This document shows positions 17,452-26,718 of a stretch of DNA of 64,000 nt, piece after piece; position 1 is the stretch's first letter; each line of letters opens with the position of its first letter. The position numbers and the translations under genes are program-made. The notes under the pieces are model-generated. The model saw only the letters and a list, made by a program, of their open reading frames with translations, had not been told where the DNA came from and did no database searches. The stretch comes from Pseudomonas japonica (GTDB taxonomy: Bacteria; Pseudomonadota; Gammaproteobacteria; Pseudomonadales; Pseudomonadaceae), in contig NZ_FZOL01000003.1 in the NCBI RefSeq assembly GCF_900188455.1, positions 278,017-342,016 of the forward strand, read 5' to 3'.

Positions 17452-19239
17452 TCAGGCGATCCGCCAGCCACCCAGCCCATCCAGCTCCAGATGATGACTG
17501 TGAAACCCCGCCAGGGTCGCCCGATGGCCGACGCTCACCAGCATGCTGTCGGCCATGCGCTCGCGCAGCAGGCCGTACAGCGCGTGTTCCAGCCCTTCAT
17601 CCATGGCTGAGGTGGATTCGTCGAGGAACACGATCCGCGGTTTGTTGAACAGCACCCGGGCAAAGGCCAGGCGCTGTTGCTCGCCGACGGAGAGGATTCG
17701 CGCCCAGTCGTTGCTGTCGTCGAGCTTGTCCACCAGGTGCCCGAGATTGACCTCGCGCAGGGCCTGGGCCAGGCGTGGGTCATCTTCCGGCGACCCCGTC
17801 GCGGGATAGGCCACCGCCGTGCGCAGCATCCCCAGCGGCAGGTACGGCCGCTGCGACAGGAACAGCGCCTCGGTCCCGCCCGGGCAGCGCACCTCGCCCT
17901 CGGCATACGGCCACAGCCCGGCCACGGCGCGCAGCAGGGTGGTCTTGCCACACCCGGAAGGCCCCTTGATCAGCAGTGCATCACCCGCCTGCAGGCGCAG
18001 GTCGAAATCCTTCAGCAAGGCATGCCCGTCCGGGCGCAGCACCTGCATCCCGCGGATCTCCAGGGCGTCGGCCTCATTCACCCGCTGTACATGGGGCAGG
18101 GCGCGGGCCTCGGCGTTGGCGTCGAGAAAACCGGTCAGACGATCGAGAGTCGCGCGGTACTGGGCGAAGGTGTCGTAGGACTCGCGGAAGAACGACAGCG
18201 AATCCTGCACCTGGCCGAAGGCCTGCGAGGTCTGCATCACGTCGCCCAGCTTGATCGCCCCACTGAAGAAGCGCGGCGCCTGGAGAATGAAGGGGAATAC
18301 CACCGCCACCTGGCTGACCGCGAGGTTGAAGCCGTCGAACTTCAGATTCCGGTAGACCAGGGCCCAGACATTGCGGATCAACGCCATGAAGCGCCCCAGC
18401 AGGGTATCGCGCTCGATGGCCGCGCCTTGATAGAACGCCACGTTTTCCGCGTACTCGCGCAGGCGCATCAGGGCGTAGCGGAAGTTCGCCGTGAGTTTTT
18501 CGTTGAGGAAGTTCAGGCGGATCAGCGGCTTACCCAGCTTGAAGGCGATCCACGTCGCGACCAGCACATACACGTACACCGCGAACACCATCGCCCGCGG
18601 CACCTCGACCCCGGCCACGCTCAGCGGCGCCGACAGCCCCCAGAGAATCCCGGTGAAGGCCACCAGCGACACCAGCGCGCTGATCGCCCCCAGCGACAGG
18701 CTGACTGAACCGGCGACGAAGGTGGTCACGTCCAGTTCGATACGCTGGTCCGGGTTGTCCACCGGCTGTTCCAGGAACTGCCCGCGGTAGTAGGCGTCGC
18801 CGTCCATCCAGTCGCGGGCCAGGCGGTCGGTGAGCCAGGTGCGCCAGCGGATATTGAAGGCCTGGGTCACGTAGTAGGTGAACAGCGCGCGCAGCACATG
18901 GATGCTCGCCAGCACCGCGAACACCCCGAGCAGGTACCAGAAGGCGGTCTGGTCCAGGCCCTGCAGGGCACTGTAGAAACCGTTGTACCAGAACGAAAAC
19001 AGCACGTTCAGGCGCACCGCGAACAGCGCCAGGACGATCAGCAGGCTGTAGGTCAGCAACGGTCGCCAACTGTGTTTCGGGCTCAGGTAAGGGCCGGCGA
19101 TCTGCCAGAACTGCTGACCCCAGCGGGTGCAGCGGATGGCCAGTTTCGCGCAGAGGGCGAGTGTGAAGAAGGTGATGAGGCAGGCGCCGGCCAGCCAGAT
19201 CAGGCTGTCCTGCAGGGCTTGGTGCCAGTCCATTTCCAT
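17452..19239 (-). CDS. SbmA/BacA-like ABC transporter, fused permease and ATPase
   Basis: A 595-residue ABC protein. The N-terminal half (about 1-340) has membrane helices and the SbmA/BacA-like fold; the C-terminal half is an ATPase with Walker A GPSGCGKTT, signature LSVGEQQRLAFARVL, Walker B IVFLDES and H-loop VGHRAT. This is the layout of E. coli YddA and mycobacterial BacA-like (Rv1819c) transporters, which move peptides, cobalamin or other hydrophilic compounds. The gene is solitary and convergent with the peptidase gene. Substrate cannot be inferred. Confidence 0.85.
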   Translation of the reverse strand: MEMDWHQALQDSLIWLAGACLITFFTLALCAKLAIRCTRWGQQFWQIAGPYLSPKHSWRPLLTYSLLIVLALFAVRLNVLFSFWYNGFYSALQGLDQTAFWYLLGVFAVLASIHVLRALFTYYVTQAFNIRWRTWLTDRLARDWMDGDAYYRGQFLEQPVDNPDQRIELDVTTFVAGSVSLSLGAISALVSLVAFTGILWGLSAPLSVAGVEVPRAMVFAVYVYVLVATWIAFKLGKPLIRLNFLNEKLTANFRYALMRLREYAENVAFYQGAAIERDTLLGRFMALIRNVWALVYRNLKFDGFNLAVSQVAVVFPFILQAPRFFSGAIKLGDVMQTSQAFGQVQDSLSFFRESYDTFAQYRATLDRLTGFLDANAEARALPHVQRVNEADALEIRGMQVLRPDGHALLKDFDLRLQAGDALLIKGPSGCGKTTLLRAVAGLWPYAEGEVRCPGGTEALFLSQRPYLPLGMLRTAVAYPATGSPEDDPRLAQALREVNLGHLVDKLDDSNDWARILSVGEQQRLAFARVLFNKPRIVFLDESTSAMDEGLEHALYGLLRERMADSMLVSVGHRATLAGFHSHHLELDGLGGWRIA

Positions 19240-19342
19240 GGGCGGGGTTCCAGACGGGAGGTCTGGTCAGCGTAGATGAGTGGCAGGGCGGGGTGGGTGA
19301 AGGAATCTTAATCTCCAGCCAGGCACCCGGGGGCCCAACACC

Positions 19343-19924
19343 TCAACGGTTCTGCGTCACGCAGGGACTGTAGAGTTCCCAGATTCTGGTGGGCACGGGG
19401 ATCAACATCAGGTTGCCGTTCACGATGACCGAGGTGACGCTGTACTTGTCCTGGCCTGTGTCTCGCGCGAAATGCCCTGCGGTTCCGGTCAGGTACGACT
19501 GGCCATTTTTCAGGAGCAGGGCGATGGCCTGCTTTCTGAAGGGCGCGTTCATGTCCGTGCCCTCAAGGTAGGGGAACACCATCACCGAGGTGCGTTTGGT
19601 GAAAACGTTGAAACGGTGTCCGTCACTCTCGGCAATGCAGCGCACATCTTTCGTAGTGAGGAGCGCATCGGTTCGGTAGGTGCCGTTGCTGAAGTCGACC
19701 ATCAACAGGCTGTCGGCGGTAAGTACACCAATGCCTGGCGTAGGCTTGCAGGACGCGCCGCCGCCCAGCGCCATCACGCAATAGCTCATGGTCGATGTCG
19801 CGACGATGTCCTCCAGATGCAGGTCGCGCTTGAGCTGCTGGCGTGCCTCTGGTGTGTCATGGGCAATGCCGGCACAGGCAGTCAGCAGCGATAGGCTTGT
19901 CGCGAGAAGGGCAAGGCGAAACAT
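19343..19924 (-). CDS. Putative lipoprotein of unknown function
   Basis: A 193-residue predicted lipoprotein. The N-terminus MFRLALLATSLSLLTAC has a short basic region, hydrophobic core and lipobox LTAC, so Cys17 should be lipidated. The start at 19924 is supported by AAAGGA about 9 nt upstream; in-frame codons extend to 19954 but would spoil the signal. The remaining residues show mainly beta-rich hydrophobic patches and two Cys. No family was recognised. It is monocistronic. Confidence 0.7.
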   Translation of the reverse strand: MFRLALLATSLSLLTACAGIAHDTPEARQQLKRDLHLEDIVATSTMSYCVMALGGGASCKPTPGIGVLTADSLLMVDFSNGTYRTDALLTTKDVRCIAESDGHRFNVFTKRTSVMVFPYLEGTDMNAPFRKQAIALLLKNGQSYLTGTAGHFARDTGQDKYSVTSVIVNGNLMLIPVPTRIWELYSPCVTQNR

Positions 19925-20077
19925 GCAATTCAGTCCTTTGGGAGATCGAGCCATCCGTGGAACCCATACTGATAGCCAAGAGCCATCAATGGTGCGAACG
20001 ATAGTGAATATCGAGGGGCGGGTGCAAGCGCGATGCTCAAGGGCCGCATCCGCGGCCCCAGGCAGTGGCGGCCTGGA

Positions 20078-20383
20078 TTAGGCGGGCCGCGGAGGCTCGG
20101 GCTTGCGCATCAGCGCCTCCAGCATTGCCTCGCAGATTTCCAGCGAGTGTTGCGTCGCCCAGGCCAAGCGGGTCATCGGCCTGGACGCCATTTCGCACAC
20201 CTGGCGGTTGGTCTCCATGGCGGCGGTCAGCGAGGTGGACAGGTGCACCAGCACATGCTCCAGGGACGTGCCCGGATTGATCGCGAGCAGCGGACTGTGG
20301 GTGCCACGGCAGGTGGCGAAATCGGTATGCGCGGTTTTCGGGGAGGGGCTTGATGCGGGTGGATCGGGGACGATCTTTTTCAT
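20078..20383 (-). CDS. Small DUF3077/DUF6124-like protein
   Basis: A 101-residue protein starting MKKIVPDPP, followed by a Pro-rich segment and two predicted helices (SLEHVLVHLSTSLTAAM and LAWATQHSLEICEAMLEALM). This resembles small families (DUF3077/DUF6124) that occur in multiple copies in fluorescent pseudomonads. The ATG overlaps the stop of an upstream 86-codon ORF as ATGA. Function is unknown; family assignment is from memory of pattern. Confidence 0.65.
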   Translation of the reverse strand: MKKIVPDPPASSPSPKTAHTDFATCRGTHSPLLAINPGTSLEHVLVHLSTSLTAAMETNRQVCEMASRPMTRLAWATQHSLEICEAMLEALMRKPEPPRPA

Positions 20384-20640
20384 TGCGAGACTCCTGGATC
20401 AGTGGAGCCGCCAGCCATTGTGGCCAGACAAAGGGAGGCGACTGTACGCAGGCTGGTCAACCGGAGATCCAGGAACCCGGCGCACCCGAAGGTGCCCCGC
20501 GCACAGCCGCCATGACTCGAATCGGCAGGCATGAAAAAGCGCCCGCCAATCGGTTGGGGCGCTGATGCGCTCCTGTATCTTGCGGGGGACCAGACCCGGT
20601 CGCTGAATTTGCAGCGACCGGCGAAGACTAGGACCCGCAT
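20380..20640 (-). CDS. 86-codon ORF translationally coupled to the DUF3077-like gene
   Basis: This ORF reads MRVLVFAGRC at its start and ends with TGA 20382-20380, sharing ATGA with the next gene's start. It is Cys- and Arg-rich, overlaps a strong hairpin (20596-20621), and has no recognisable domain. It may encode a real small protein, or be a conserved 5' leader whose translation controls the downstream gene. Length and perfect coupling argue for biological meaning; composition argues for caution. Confidence 0.4.
   Translation of the reverse strand: MRVLVFAGRCKFSDRVWSPARYRSASAPQPIGGRFFMPADSSHGGCARGTFGCAGFLDLRLTSLRTVASLCLATMAGGSTDPGVSQ
20596..20621 (-). promoter_or_regulatory. Strong hairpin in the leader of the DUF3077-like gene
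   Basis: The 10-bp perfect stem ccggtcgctg/cagcgaccgg with a 6-base loop lies early in the 86-codon ORF. It is a likely RNA structure in the leader transcript. No poly-U follows, so it does not look like a simple terminator. The surrounding 20641-20825 has only a palindrome gtggagtacagatgtactccac-type segment (20778-20799). Confidence 0.5.
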
Positions 20641-20825
20641 TCCATGAGCGCAACGAGTTAAAGGGCGCAGAAGTATGATTGGGAAATTGCCTACGAGAAA
20701 GTCGGAAGCAGGGGAAATTTCGTAGCGATATGCGACGGCTGCAAGCCCATTCTTTCCCTGTAATGGGCTTTTCAGTCGTGGAGTACAGATGTACTCCACG
20801 GCTGATTCAAGCATCGGAAACGTCT

Positions 20826-21656
20826 TTATTGTGCGAAATCGGTCGACAACGACAGCGCCTTCCATTCCACCAGTTCCTGCTCGACCGCCCGATGCTTCGT
20901 CTCGATCCGTGCCAGTGCATCACTGCCCAGCGCCAGGCGCTGCGGCGGGTTGGCGGCATTGGCCAGGGTCAGCAGCGCCTCTGCCAGCTTCGCCGGATCA
21001 CCCGGCTGGGCATGGTTGGCCGCCTCGGCGAAGTTGCGCATCACACCCACCGTAGCGGCGTAGTCCGGCAGCTCAAGGGCGGTCTTCAGCAGCGACTGCT
21101 CATCGAGGAAGTCGGTGCGGAAGAAACCGGGCTCGACCACGGTCACCTTGATCCCCAGCGGCGCCAGCTCCTGGTGCATGGCTTCGCTGATGCCCTCGAC
21201 CGCGAACTTGGTCGCGCCGTACACGCCCCAGCCGACATAGGCCTGGTAGCCGCCCAGCGACGAAATATTGATGACATGACCACTGCGCTGCCGACGCATG
21301 TGCGGCAGCACGGCACGGCTGACATTGAGCAGTCCGAACACGTTGGTGGCGAACAGTCGCTCGGTTTCGCTGGCGCTGGTTTCCTCGACCGCGCCGAGCA
21401 CGCCGAAACCGGCGTTGTTGACCAGCACATCGATCCGTCCGAAGCGCTTGATGCCGGCGGCGACGGCTTCGTGGGCCTGCGCCTCGCGGGTGACATCCAG
21501 ACGCACCGCCAGCAGGTTCGGGTGTTGCCCGAGGCGCGCCTCGATATCCTCGGGGTTGCGCGCGGTGGCGATGACCGCGTCGCCGGCGGCGAGCGCCTGT
21601 TGCGCGATGAGGGTGCCGAAACCACGGGAAGCGCCAGTAATGAGCCAAGTACGCAT
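20826..21656 (-). CDS. Short-chain dehydrogenase/reductase
   Basis: A 276-residue classical SDR. The N-terminal cofactor motif is TGASRGFG, followed by NNAGFGVLG and the catalytic YxxxK tetrad residues (YGATKFAVEG) with an upstream Ser (NISSLGG). A strong AGGAG site precedes ATG 21656. It is divergent from a LysR gene with 128 bp between them, the common layout for a regulator controlling its neighbour. Substrate is unknown; this SDR branch is annotated as oxidoreductases acting on small carbonyl compounds. Confidence 0.85.
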   Translation of the reverse strand: MRTWLITGASRGFGTLIAQQALAAGDAVIATARNPEDIEARLGQHPNLLAVRLDVTREAQAHEAVAAGIKRFGRIDVLVNNAGFGVLGAVEETSASETERLFATNVFGLLNVSRAVLPHMRRQRSGHVINISSLGGYQAYVGWGVYGATKFAVEGISEAMHQELAPLGIKVTVVEPGFFRTDFLDEQSLLKTALELPDYAATVGVMRNFAEAANHAQPGDPAKLAEALLTLANAANPPQRLALGSDALARIETKHRAVEQELVEWKALSLSTDFAQ

Positions 21657-21784
21657 TTCAACTTCTCCTGCATCCGACCCCACCCGTTGCGGGGCCTTCT
21701 CGATACGTGGAGCCAACTGTAAATCCGGCGGATTGCTGTGATAATCCCAGGAATCTTGCATTGGCTTGTGAGGAAAATTCAGCA

Positions 21785-22675
21785 ATGAAGCCGATCAGCA
21801 CGTCCGACCTTTCGCTGTTCCTGTGCATCGCCCGCCATCTCAACCTCAGCCGCGCCGCCGTGGAACTGGGCTTGACCCCCTCGGCGCTGAGTCATGCCCT
21901 GCGCCTGCTGGAAACCCGCCTGGCGGTGCGCCTGTTCAATCGCACCACCCGCAGCGTGGCCCTGACCGAGGCCGGCGAGCGCCTGTATCGGCGCCTGCAA
22001 CCGGCGTTCCGCGATATCGCCGATGCCCTGGAAGACCTCAACAGCTTTCGCGATACGCCGTCGGGCAACCTGCGCATCACGGCCGGGCGCGCGGCGGCGC
22101 AGTTGGTGCTGTTGCCAGTGCTGCCGGGCTTTCTGAGGGCCTGTCCGGATGTGCGCGTGGAGATCGTCGCCGACGATGCGCTGGTGGATATGGTCGGTGC
22201 CGGCTTCGATGCCGGGGTGCGCCTGGGCGAACGCCTGCAGGCGGACATGGTGTCGCTGCCGATCGGGCCGAACCTGCGCTCGCTGGTGGTGGGCTCACCG
22301 GCGTTCTTCGAGCGCCATCCAGTGCCGCAGCATCCGCAAGACCTCCGGGGCTTGCCCTGTATCGGCCATCGGTTCCCCAGCGGCGCCTTGTATCGCTGGG
22401 AATTCGAGCGCGGCGGGATCCAGCTTGACGTGGAAGTGCAGGGTGCCCTGGTGCTCAGCGATGTCAGTCTGATGCTGGAGCCGGCATTGCAAGGGCTGGG
22501 CCTGGCGTATGTGTTCGAGGACATGGTCAAGGAGCACCTGGCGCGGGGGGAGCTGCGCCAGGTGCTGGGGGATTGGTGTCACTACTACTCGGGGTTTCAC
22601 CTGTATTACCCGAGTCGGCGGCAGGTGCCGGGGGCGCTGCGGGCGTTCATCGAATTTGTACGTGGTTCTCAATGA
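21785..22675 (+). CDS. LysR-family transcriptional regulator
   Basis: A 296-residue LysR regulator. The N-terminal winged HTH spans about residues 5-65 (LSRAAVELGLTPSALSHALRLLE, conserved as LNLSRAAVELG and TPSALSHAL), then a substrate-binding domain of periplasmic-protein fold with the typical DAGVRLGERLQADMVSLPI region. ATG 21785 has GAGG about 11 nt upstream. Divergent to the SDR gene, which it most likely controls. Confidence 0.88.
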   Translation: MKPISTSDLSLFLCIARHLNLSRAAVELGLTPSALSHALRLLETRLAVRLFNRTTRSVALTEAGERLYRRLQPAFRDIADALEDLNSFRDTPSGNLRITAGRAAAQLVLLPVLPGFLRACPDVRVEIVADDALVDMVGAGFDAGVRLGERLQADMVSLPIGPNLRSLVVGSPAFFERHPVPQHPQDLRGLPCIGHRFPSGALYRWEFERGGIQLDVEVQGALVLSDVSLMLEPALQGLGLAYVFEDMVKEHLARGELRQVLGDWCHYYSGFHLYYPSRRQVPGALRAFIEFVRGSQ

Positions 22676-22700
22676 ATTCGGCTAACGCGGGCATGAGCCC

Positions 22701-24233
22701 TCAATTGTTCCAGGCGAAAACGGCATTGAAAATCTTCTCAATGTTCTGTTGAAGGTCACCGTCTTTTCGGTGGCTGTTCTGGAACTGGTCGTATCTGTGT
22801 GTGAATCGTTCCGCGATGGCTACCTTCGAATAGCCCGAGTCCTTGCGGAACCTGCCGTTTTTTGATGTGAAATAGTCTTCTGAAAATTCGCGGGGCAAGT
22901 AATTTTCTATTGTGTAGTCTTCGGTAATCCAGCAAAAGCTATTGGGTCTTTCTTCGCTCGGAAAGTCGCTCCATACCCGATACTTCACACAGGATTGATT
23001 CAGGCAGCGCTCGACGTCGTTTTCTCGAACGAAATCAAGATCTCGATCCATCACGACAATCGAGTTGTTGTTGACGCTGAACATGTCGATCAGGCCGGGT
23101 GCTCCGCTTGCTGAATAGTGACCGAGCATTGAGCCTCCGTAGAAAGAAAAACTGAAGTGCATGTTCTCGACAGGCATCTCCCTGTTGTTTTCTTCGCACC
23201 ACAGCTTTAGCCAATGCAGCAGATAGATTCTGTCTGAGGCGCCCTCCACCCAGACGATGCCATTGGCCTGGAATATGTCACTTGGTCGAATACCCAGTCC
23301 GCGCATGGCCAGGGCGGGATTGGTAAGTTCGGACAAGGCGTGTCCATTCGCTTCGAAAAGACGAATTTTCGGTGTCGGCCAGATTCCTATGTCGATGAGT
23401 ACGCTGGAGTGCGTGGACAAGAACAACTGGAGGTTGTTCTCTTCCGCAATTTCCGAAATCCTCTGTATCAGCAGCCGCTGCAAGGTCGGATGCAGATGAG
23501 TTTCGGGCTCTTCAATTACACATATTTCATCGTGCTTACCTTTAAGCCAGGCCAGTAACCCGCCGAACGCTCTCCAACCGGAGGGCAACGTCTTGATCGA
23601 GATACGGTTGCTCATGCTGTCATCATTGAGGTCGATGCTGAGTTCCCCGTTCGTCTCGATTCTCAGCACGCGCTTGTCCAGCCGGTCCGGCTGCGGAATT
23701 GTATAGAAGGCCTGGCCGCTTTGAAGCGGGAAGGATGCCAATCCGTTCAGGTGACTTGCATTGTCATTCAATACATCAATGAAGTCCTGCAGTGGGACGC
23801 CTGTCTCATCATGAGCGGTTCGCCAACTTATCCTGGCGGGGATGCTTTGCATGAGCGCTTCCAGTTTTTCTGGAGGCGTTGAAGCGGTTTGCAGCATCCA
23901 GCCACTGTAGGTGGCGATACTGTCGCCGGCATGGACAGAGAAATTTATAAGAGACTCGCCACCGCCCTTTGGTCTGAAGTGTATTTCAGTTTTGCAGTCA
24001 GCAAAATCGAGGTAGGCCAGCGCGAGGGTAGGGTCAGTTGTATTTTCCCGTGATAGCGTTTTCAAAACCTCGAAGTCCTTGATCGCTCGCACCATGTCAA
24101 GGACTGTTGACTTTCCGCCGCCGTTCGGCCCGACGAAGATGTTTATTGCAGAGGCGCTGTACTGTGTGATTGAACTGGGGTCGAAAGCGCCATCGACCAA
24201 ACATTCGTTGAGATGGAGGCGACGAAGAGCCAT
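22701..24233 (-). CDS. OLD-family ATPase/TOPRIM nuclease
   Basis: A 510-residue protein with an SMC/ABC-like ATPase followed by a TOPRIM-like region. Walker A is FVGPNGGGKST near residue 34, Walker B is ICVIEEPETHLHP, and the D-/H-loop part reads LFLSTHSSVLID. Further on, VWVEGASDRIYL and VVMDRDLD match the Glu and DxD metal sites of OLD nucleases. Members act in phage defence or DNA repair; a gene on its own, without an adjacent UvrD-like helicase, fits class 1 OLD. Base composition is lower in GC than its neighbours. An in-frame TTG at 24257 would add eight residues. It follows hypE by 66 nt on the same strand. Confidence 0.75.
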   Translation of the reverse strand: MALRRLHLNECLVDGAFDPSSITQYSASAINIFVGPNGGGKSTVLDMVRAIKDFEVLKTLSRENTTDPTLALAYLDFADCKTEIHFRPKGGGESLINFSVHAGDSIATYSGWMLQTASTPPEKLEALMQSIPARISWRTAHDETGVPLQDFIDVLNDNASHLNGLASFPLQSGQAFYTIPQPDRLDKRVLRIETNGELSIDLNDDSMSNRISIKTLPSGWRAFGGLLAWLKGKHDEICVIEEPETHLHPTLQRLLIQRISEIAEENNLQLFLSTHSSVLIDIGIWPTPKIRLFEANGHALSELTNPALAMRGLGIRPSDIFQANGIVWVEGASDRIYLLHWLKLWCEENNREMPVENMHFSFSFYGGSMLGHYSASGAPGLIDMFSVNNNSIVVMDRDLDFVRENDVERCLNQSCVKYRVWSDFPSEERPNSFCWITEDYTIENYLPREFSEDYFTSKNGRFRKDSGYSKVAIAERFTHRYDQFQNSHRKDGDLQQNIEKIFNAVFAWNN

Positions 24234-24299
24234 TAGCGAAAAAATCTTTACATGCAAAATATGGTCTTCCGAATGGCCAATATATGTTTTTCGGGCAGT

Positions 24300-25367
24300 C
24301 TAACAAATCCGCGGCAACTGCTCCCCCACCAGCCAGTCCACCACCCGTCGTCCACCAAACCGTGTCTGCATCTGCACGAAGCCGTGCCCATCCTCGACCA
24401 CCCGGCCGATCTGCGCCGCGTCGCGGGCCAATGGATGCGCACGCATCACCTCCAGCAGTGCCTCGGCATCCGCCGCCGCACAGATCGCCACCAGCTTCCC
24501 TTCATTGGCCACATACAACGGGTCCAGTCCGAGCAATTCACAGGCCGCCTCCACCTGTGGCTGCAGCGGAATCGCGGCTTCTTCCAGGAGCATTCCGACC
24601 CCGGACTGCCCGGCGATCTCGTTGAGCGTGGTCGCCAACCCGCCCCGGGTGGGATCCCGCAGCACCCGCAGTCCCGGGACCACCGCCAGCATCGCGGCCA
24701 CCAGTTCATGCAACGCGGCGCTGTCCGAGAGAATCTGCGTTTCGAATTCCAGCGATTCACGCTGCGACAGAATCGCCACGCCATGCTCGCCAATGCTCCC
24801 GGACAGCAGGATCACATCCCCCGCACGCGCACGCGCGCCGCCGGTGTCGATCCCGGCCGGTACCACGCCAATCCCGGTCGTGCTGATGAACACGCCATCA
24901 CCCTTGTCGCGCTCGACCACCTTGGTGTCGCCGGTGACGATCGCCACCCGGGCCTCGCGGGCGGCCTGGCCCATTGAGTCGGCGATGCGCTTGAGATCGG
25001 CCAGGGCAAAGCCTTCTTCGAGGATGAAACTGGCCGCCAGGTACAACGGCCGCGCGCCGCTCATGGCGACGTCGTTGAGGGTGCCATGCACGGCCAGGCT
25101 GCCGATATCGCCACCGGGGAAGAACAGCGGCGAAATGACGTGGGCATCGGTGGCCATGACCAGCCGCTCACCCGGCGTCAGCACCGGGGTCAGCACGGCG
25201 CCGTCGTTGCCCTGGCGCAGCCAGGGGTTGTCGAAGGCGCCGAGGAAGATTTCCTCGATCAACTGCGCCGAAGCGCGGCCGCCGGCGCCGTGGGCCATTT
25301 CCACCTGGCCGCGACGCAGGTCGAGGGGGCGGACATAGCCGCGCTTGACGGGAGAACGGGCGTTCAT
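24300..25367 (-). CDS. hypE: Hydrogenase maturation protein HypE
   Basis: A 355-residue PurM/AIR-synthase-like ATPase. It starts with AHGAGG and ends in the hallmark PRIC; the C-terminal Cys carries the thiocarboxamide, later thiocyanate, that supplies cyanide ligands to the Ni-Fe site. Internal motifs TDAHVISPLFFPGGDIG and ILLSGSIGEHG are typical. It accepts the carbamoyl group from HypF and works with HypC/HypD in the cytoplasm. ATG overlaps the hypD stop by 4 nt. It is the last gene of the 16-gene hox/hyp operon. Confidence 0.95.
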   Translation of the reverse strand: MNARSPVKRGYVRPLDLRRGQVEMAHGAGGRASAQLIEEIFLGAFDNPWLRQGNDGAVLTPVLTPGERLVMATDAHVISPLFFPGGDIGSLAVHGTLNDVAMSGARPLYLAASFILEEGFALADLKRIADSMGQAAREARVAIVTGDTKVVERDKGDGVFISTTGIGVVPAGIDTGGARARAGDVILLSGSIGEHGVAILSQRESLEFETQILSDSAALHELVAAMLAVVPGLRVLRDPTRGGLATTLNEIAGQSGVGMLLEEAAIPLQPQVEAACELLGLDPLYVANEGKLVAICAAADAEALLEVMRAHPLARDAAQIGRVVEDGHGFVQMQTRFGGRRVVDWLVGEQLPRIC

Positions 25368-26494
25368 GCTGGCTGTACCTCGATGTCCTTGTAGCGCCCG
25401 TAGGCGTAATGCGCGGCGCAGGCGCCTTCATTGGAGACCATGCAGGAACCCACGGGGTTCTCCGGGGTGCACACCGTGCCGAACAGCCGGCAGTCGATCG
25501 GCCGCTTCTGCCCGCGCAGGATCGGACCGCAGGCGCAGGCCTTGTGGTCGGGCACAGAGCGGTAGTCCAGGGCGAAGCGGACTTCGGCGTCGTGACGGGC
25601 GAACGCCGGACGAATGCGCCGGGCGCTGGCCGGCATTTCACCAAGACCGCGCCATTCGAAACTGTCGCGCAGTTCGAAGACGTCCTCCATCAATGCCTGC
25701 ATCGGCCGGCTGCCGGCGTCGCTGACGGCGCGGATGAACTGGTTTTCCACTTCGGCGCGGCCATCGTTGACCTGCTGCACCAGCATCAGGATGGCTTGCA
25801 GCACGTCCAGCGGCTCGAAGCCGGCGATCACCACCGGCTTGCGGTAGCGCCGGGCGAACTCGCCATAGGGCGCGGCGCCGATGACCACGCTGACATGCGC
25901 CGGGCCGACGAAGCCGTCCAGCGGCACCGCCTGCTCGGCTGGGGTGTCGAGAATATGGGCGATGGCCGGGGGAGTGAGGACGTGGCAGCAGAGCACGCTG
26001 AAGTTGTCCAGCCCGCGCCGCGCCGCGTCGCGGATCACCAGGGCGGTGGGCGGCGTGGTGGTCTCGAAGCCGACGGCGAAGAACACCACTTCGCGCTGCG
26101 GATTGGCCTCGGCGATCTTCAAGGCGTCCTGCGGCGAGTAGATCATGCGGATATCCGCGCCCCGGGCCTTGGCCCGCAGCAGCGACAGACCGTCGGACGC
26201 GGGCACCCGCAGGGTGTCGCCGTAGCTGCAGAGAATCACCCGCTGCTCCAGGGCCAGGCGGATGGCCAGGTCGATGCGCCCGATCGGCAGCACGCACACC
26301 GGGCAGCCGGGGCCGTGGATCATGCGCAGGTTGTCCGGCAGCAGGTCGCTGACGCCGTAGCGCGAGATGGCGTGGGTATGACCGCCGCAGAACTCCATGA
26401 AGCGGTATTCCCGCTGGGGATCGGCCGTCTGCTGGATGCGTGCGGCGATCTGCCGGGCCAGCTCGCCGTCACGGTATTCGTCGATGTACTTCAT
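25364..26494 (-). CDS. hypD: Hydrogenase maturation protein HypD
   Basis: A 376-residue iron-sulfur protein that assembles the Fe(CN)2CO unit with HypC. Landmarks: MEFCGGHTHAI, IHGPGCPVCVLPIG, FFAVGFETTTP, and the C-terminal cluster Cys set (HKACACGPILRG, DCRLFGTVCTPENPVGSCMVS). The ATG at 26494 overlaps the hypC stop by 4 nt and its own stop overlaps the hypE start by 4 nt, showing tight coupling. Confidence 0.95.
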   Translation of the reverse strand: MKYIDEYRDGELARQIAARIQQTADPQREYRFMEFCGGHTHAISRYGVSDLLPDNLRMIHGPGCPVCVLPIGRIDLAIRLALEQRVILCSYGDTLRVPASDGLSLLRAKARGADIRMIYSPQDALKIAEANPQREVVFFAVGFETTTPPTALVIRDAARRGLDNFSVLCCHVLTPPAIAHILDTPAEQAVPLDGFVGPAHVSVVIGAAPYGEFARRYRKPVVIAGFEPLDVLQAILMLVQQVNDGRAEVENQFIRAVSDAGSRPMQALMEDVFELRDSFEWRGLGEMPASARRIRPAFARHDAEVRFALDYRSVPDHKACACGPILRGQKRPIDCRLFGTVCTPENPVGSCMVSNEGACAAHYAYGRYKDIEVQPA

Positions 26495-26718
26495 GGCTGC
26501 GGCGCCTGTTCGAGTTGCTTGAAGATGTCCAGGGTGCGCTGCGCTTCTTCCGGGTCGATCAGGCCGAGGGCGTAGCCGACATGGACGATCACGTAGTCGC
26601 CGAGCTGCACGCCGCTGACCAGGGCCAGGGAGATTTCCTTGCGGATGCCGCCGAGGTCGACCAGTGCCTGGTCGTCGTCGCGCAGCTCCACCACGCGGGC
26701 GGGAATGGCTAGGCACAT
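26491..26718 (-). CDS. hypC: Hydrogenase maturation chaperone HypC
   Basis: A 75-residue HypC/HybG/HupF family protein with the essential N-terminal MCLAIPARV, where Cys2 binds the Fe-ligand precursor. It shuttles the Fe(CN)2CO moiety from the HypCD complex to the large subunit. Compact length matches HypC rather than the longer HoxL encoded upstream in the same operon. Start overlaps the hypF stop by 10 nt. Confidence 0.93.
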   Translation of the reverse strand: MCLAIPARVVELRDDDQALVDLGGIRKEISLALVSGVQLGDYVIVHVGYALGLIDPEEAQRTLDIFKQLEQAPQP

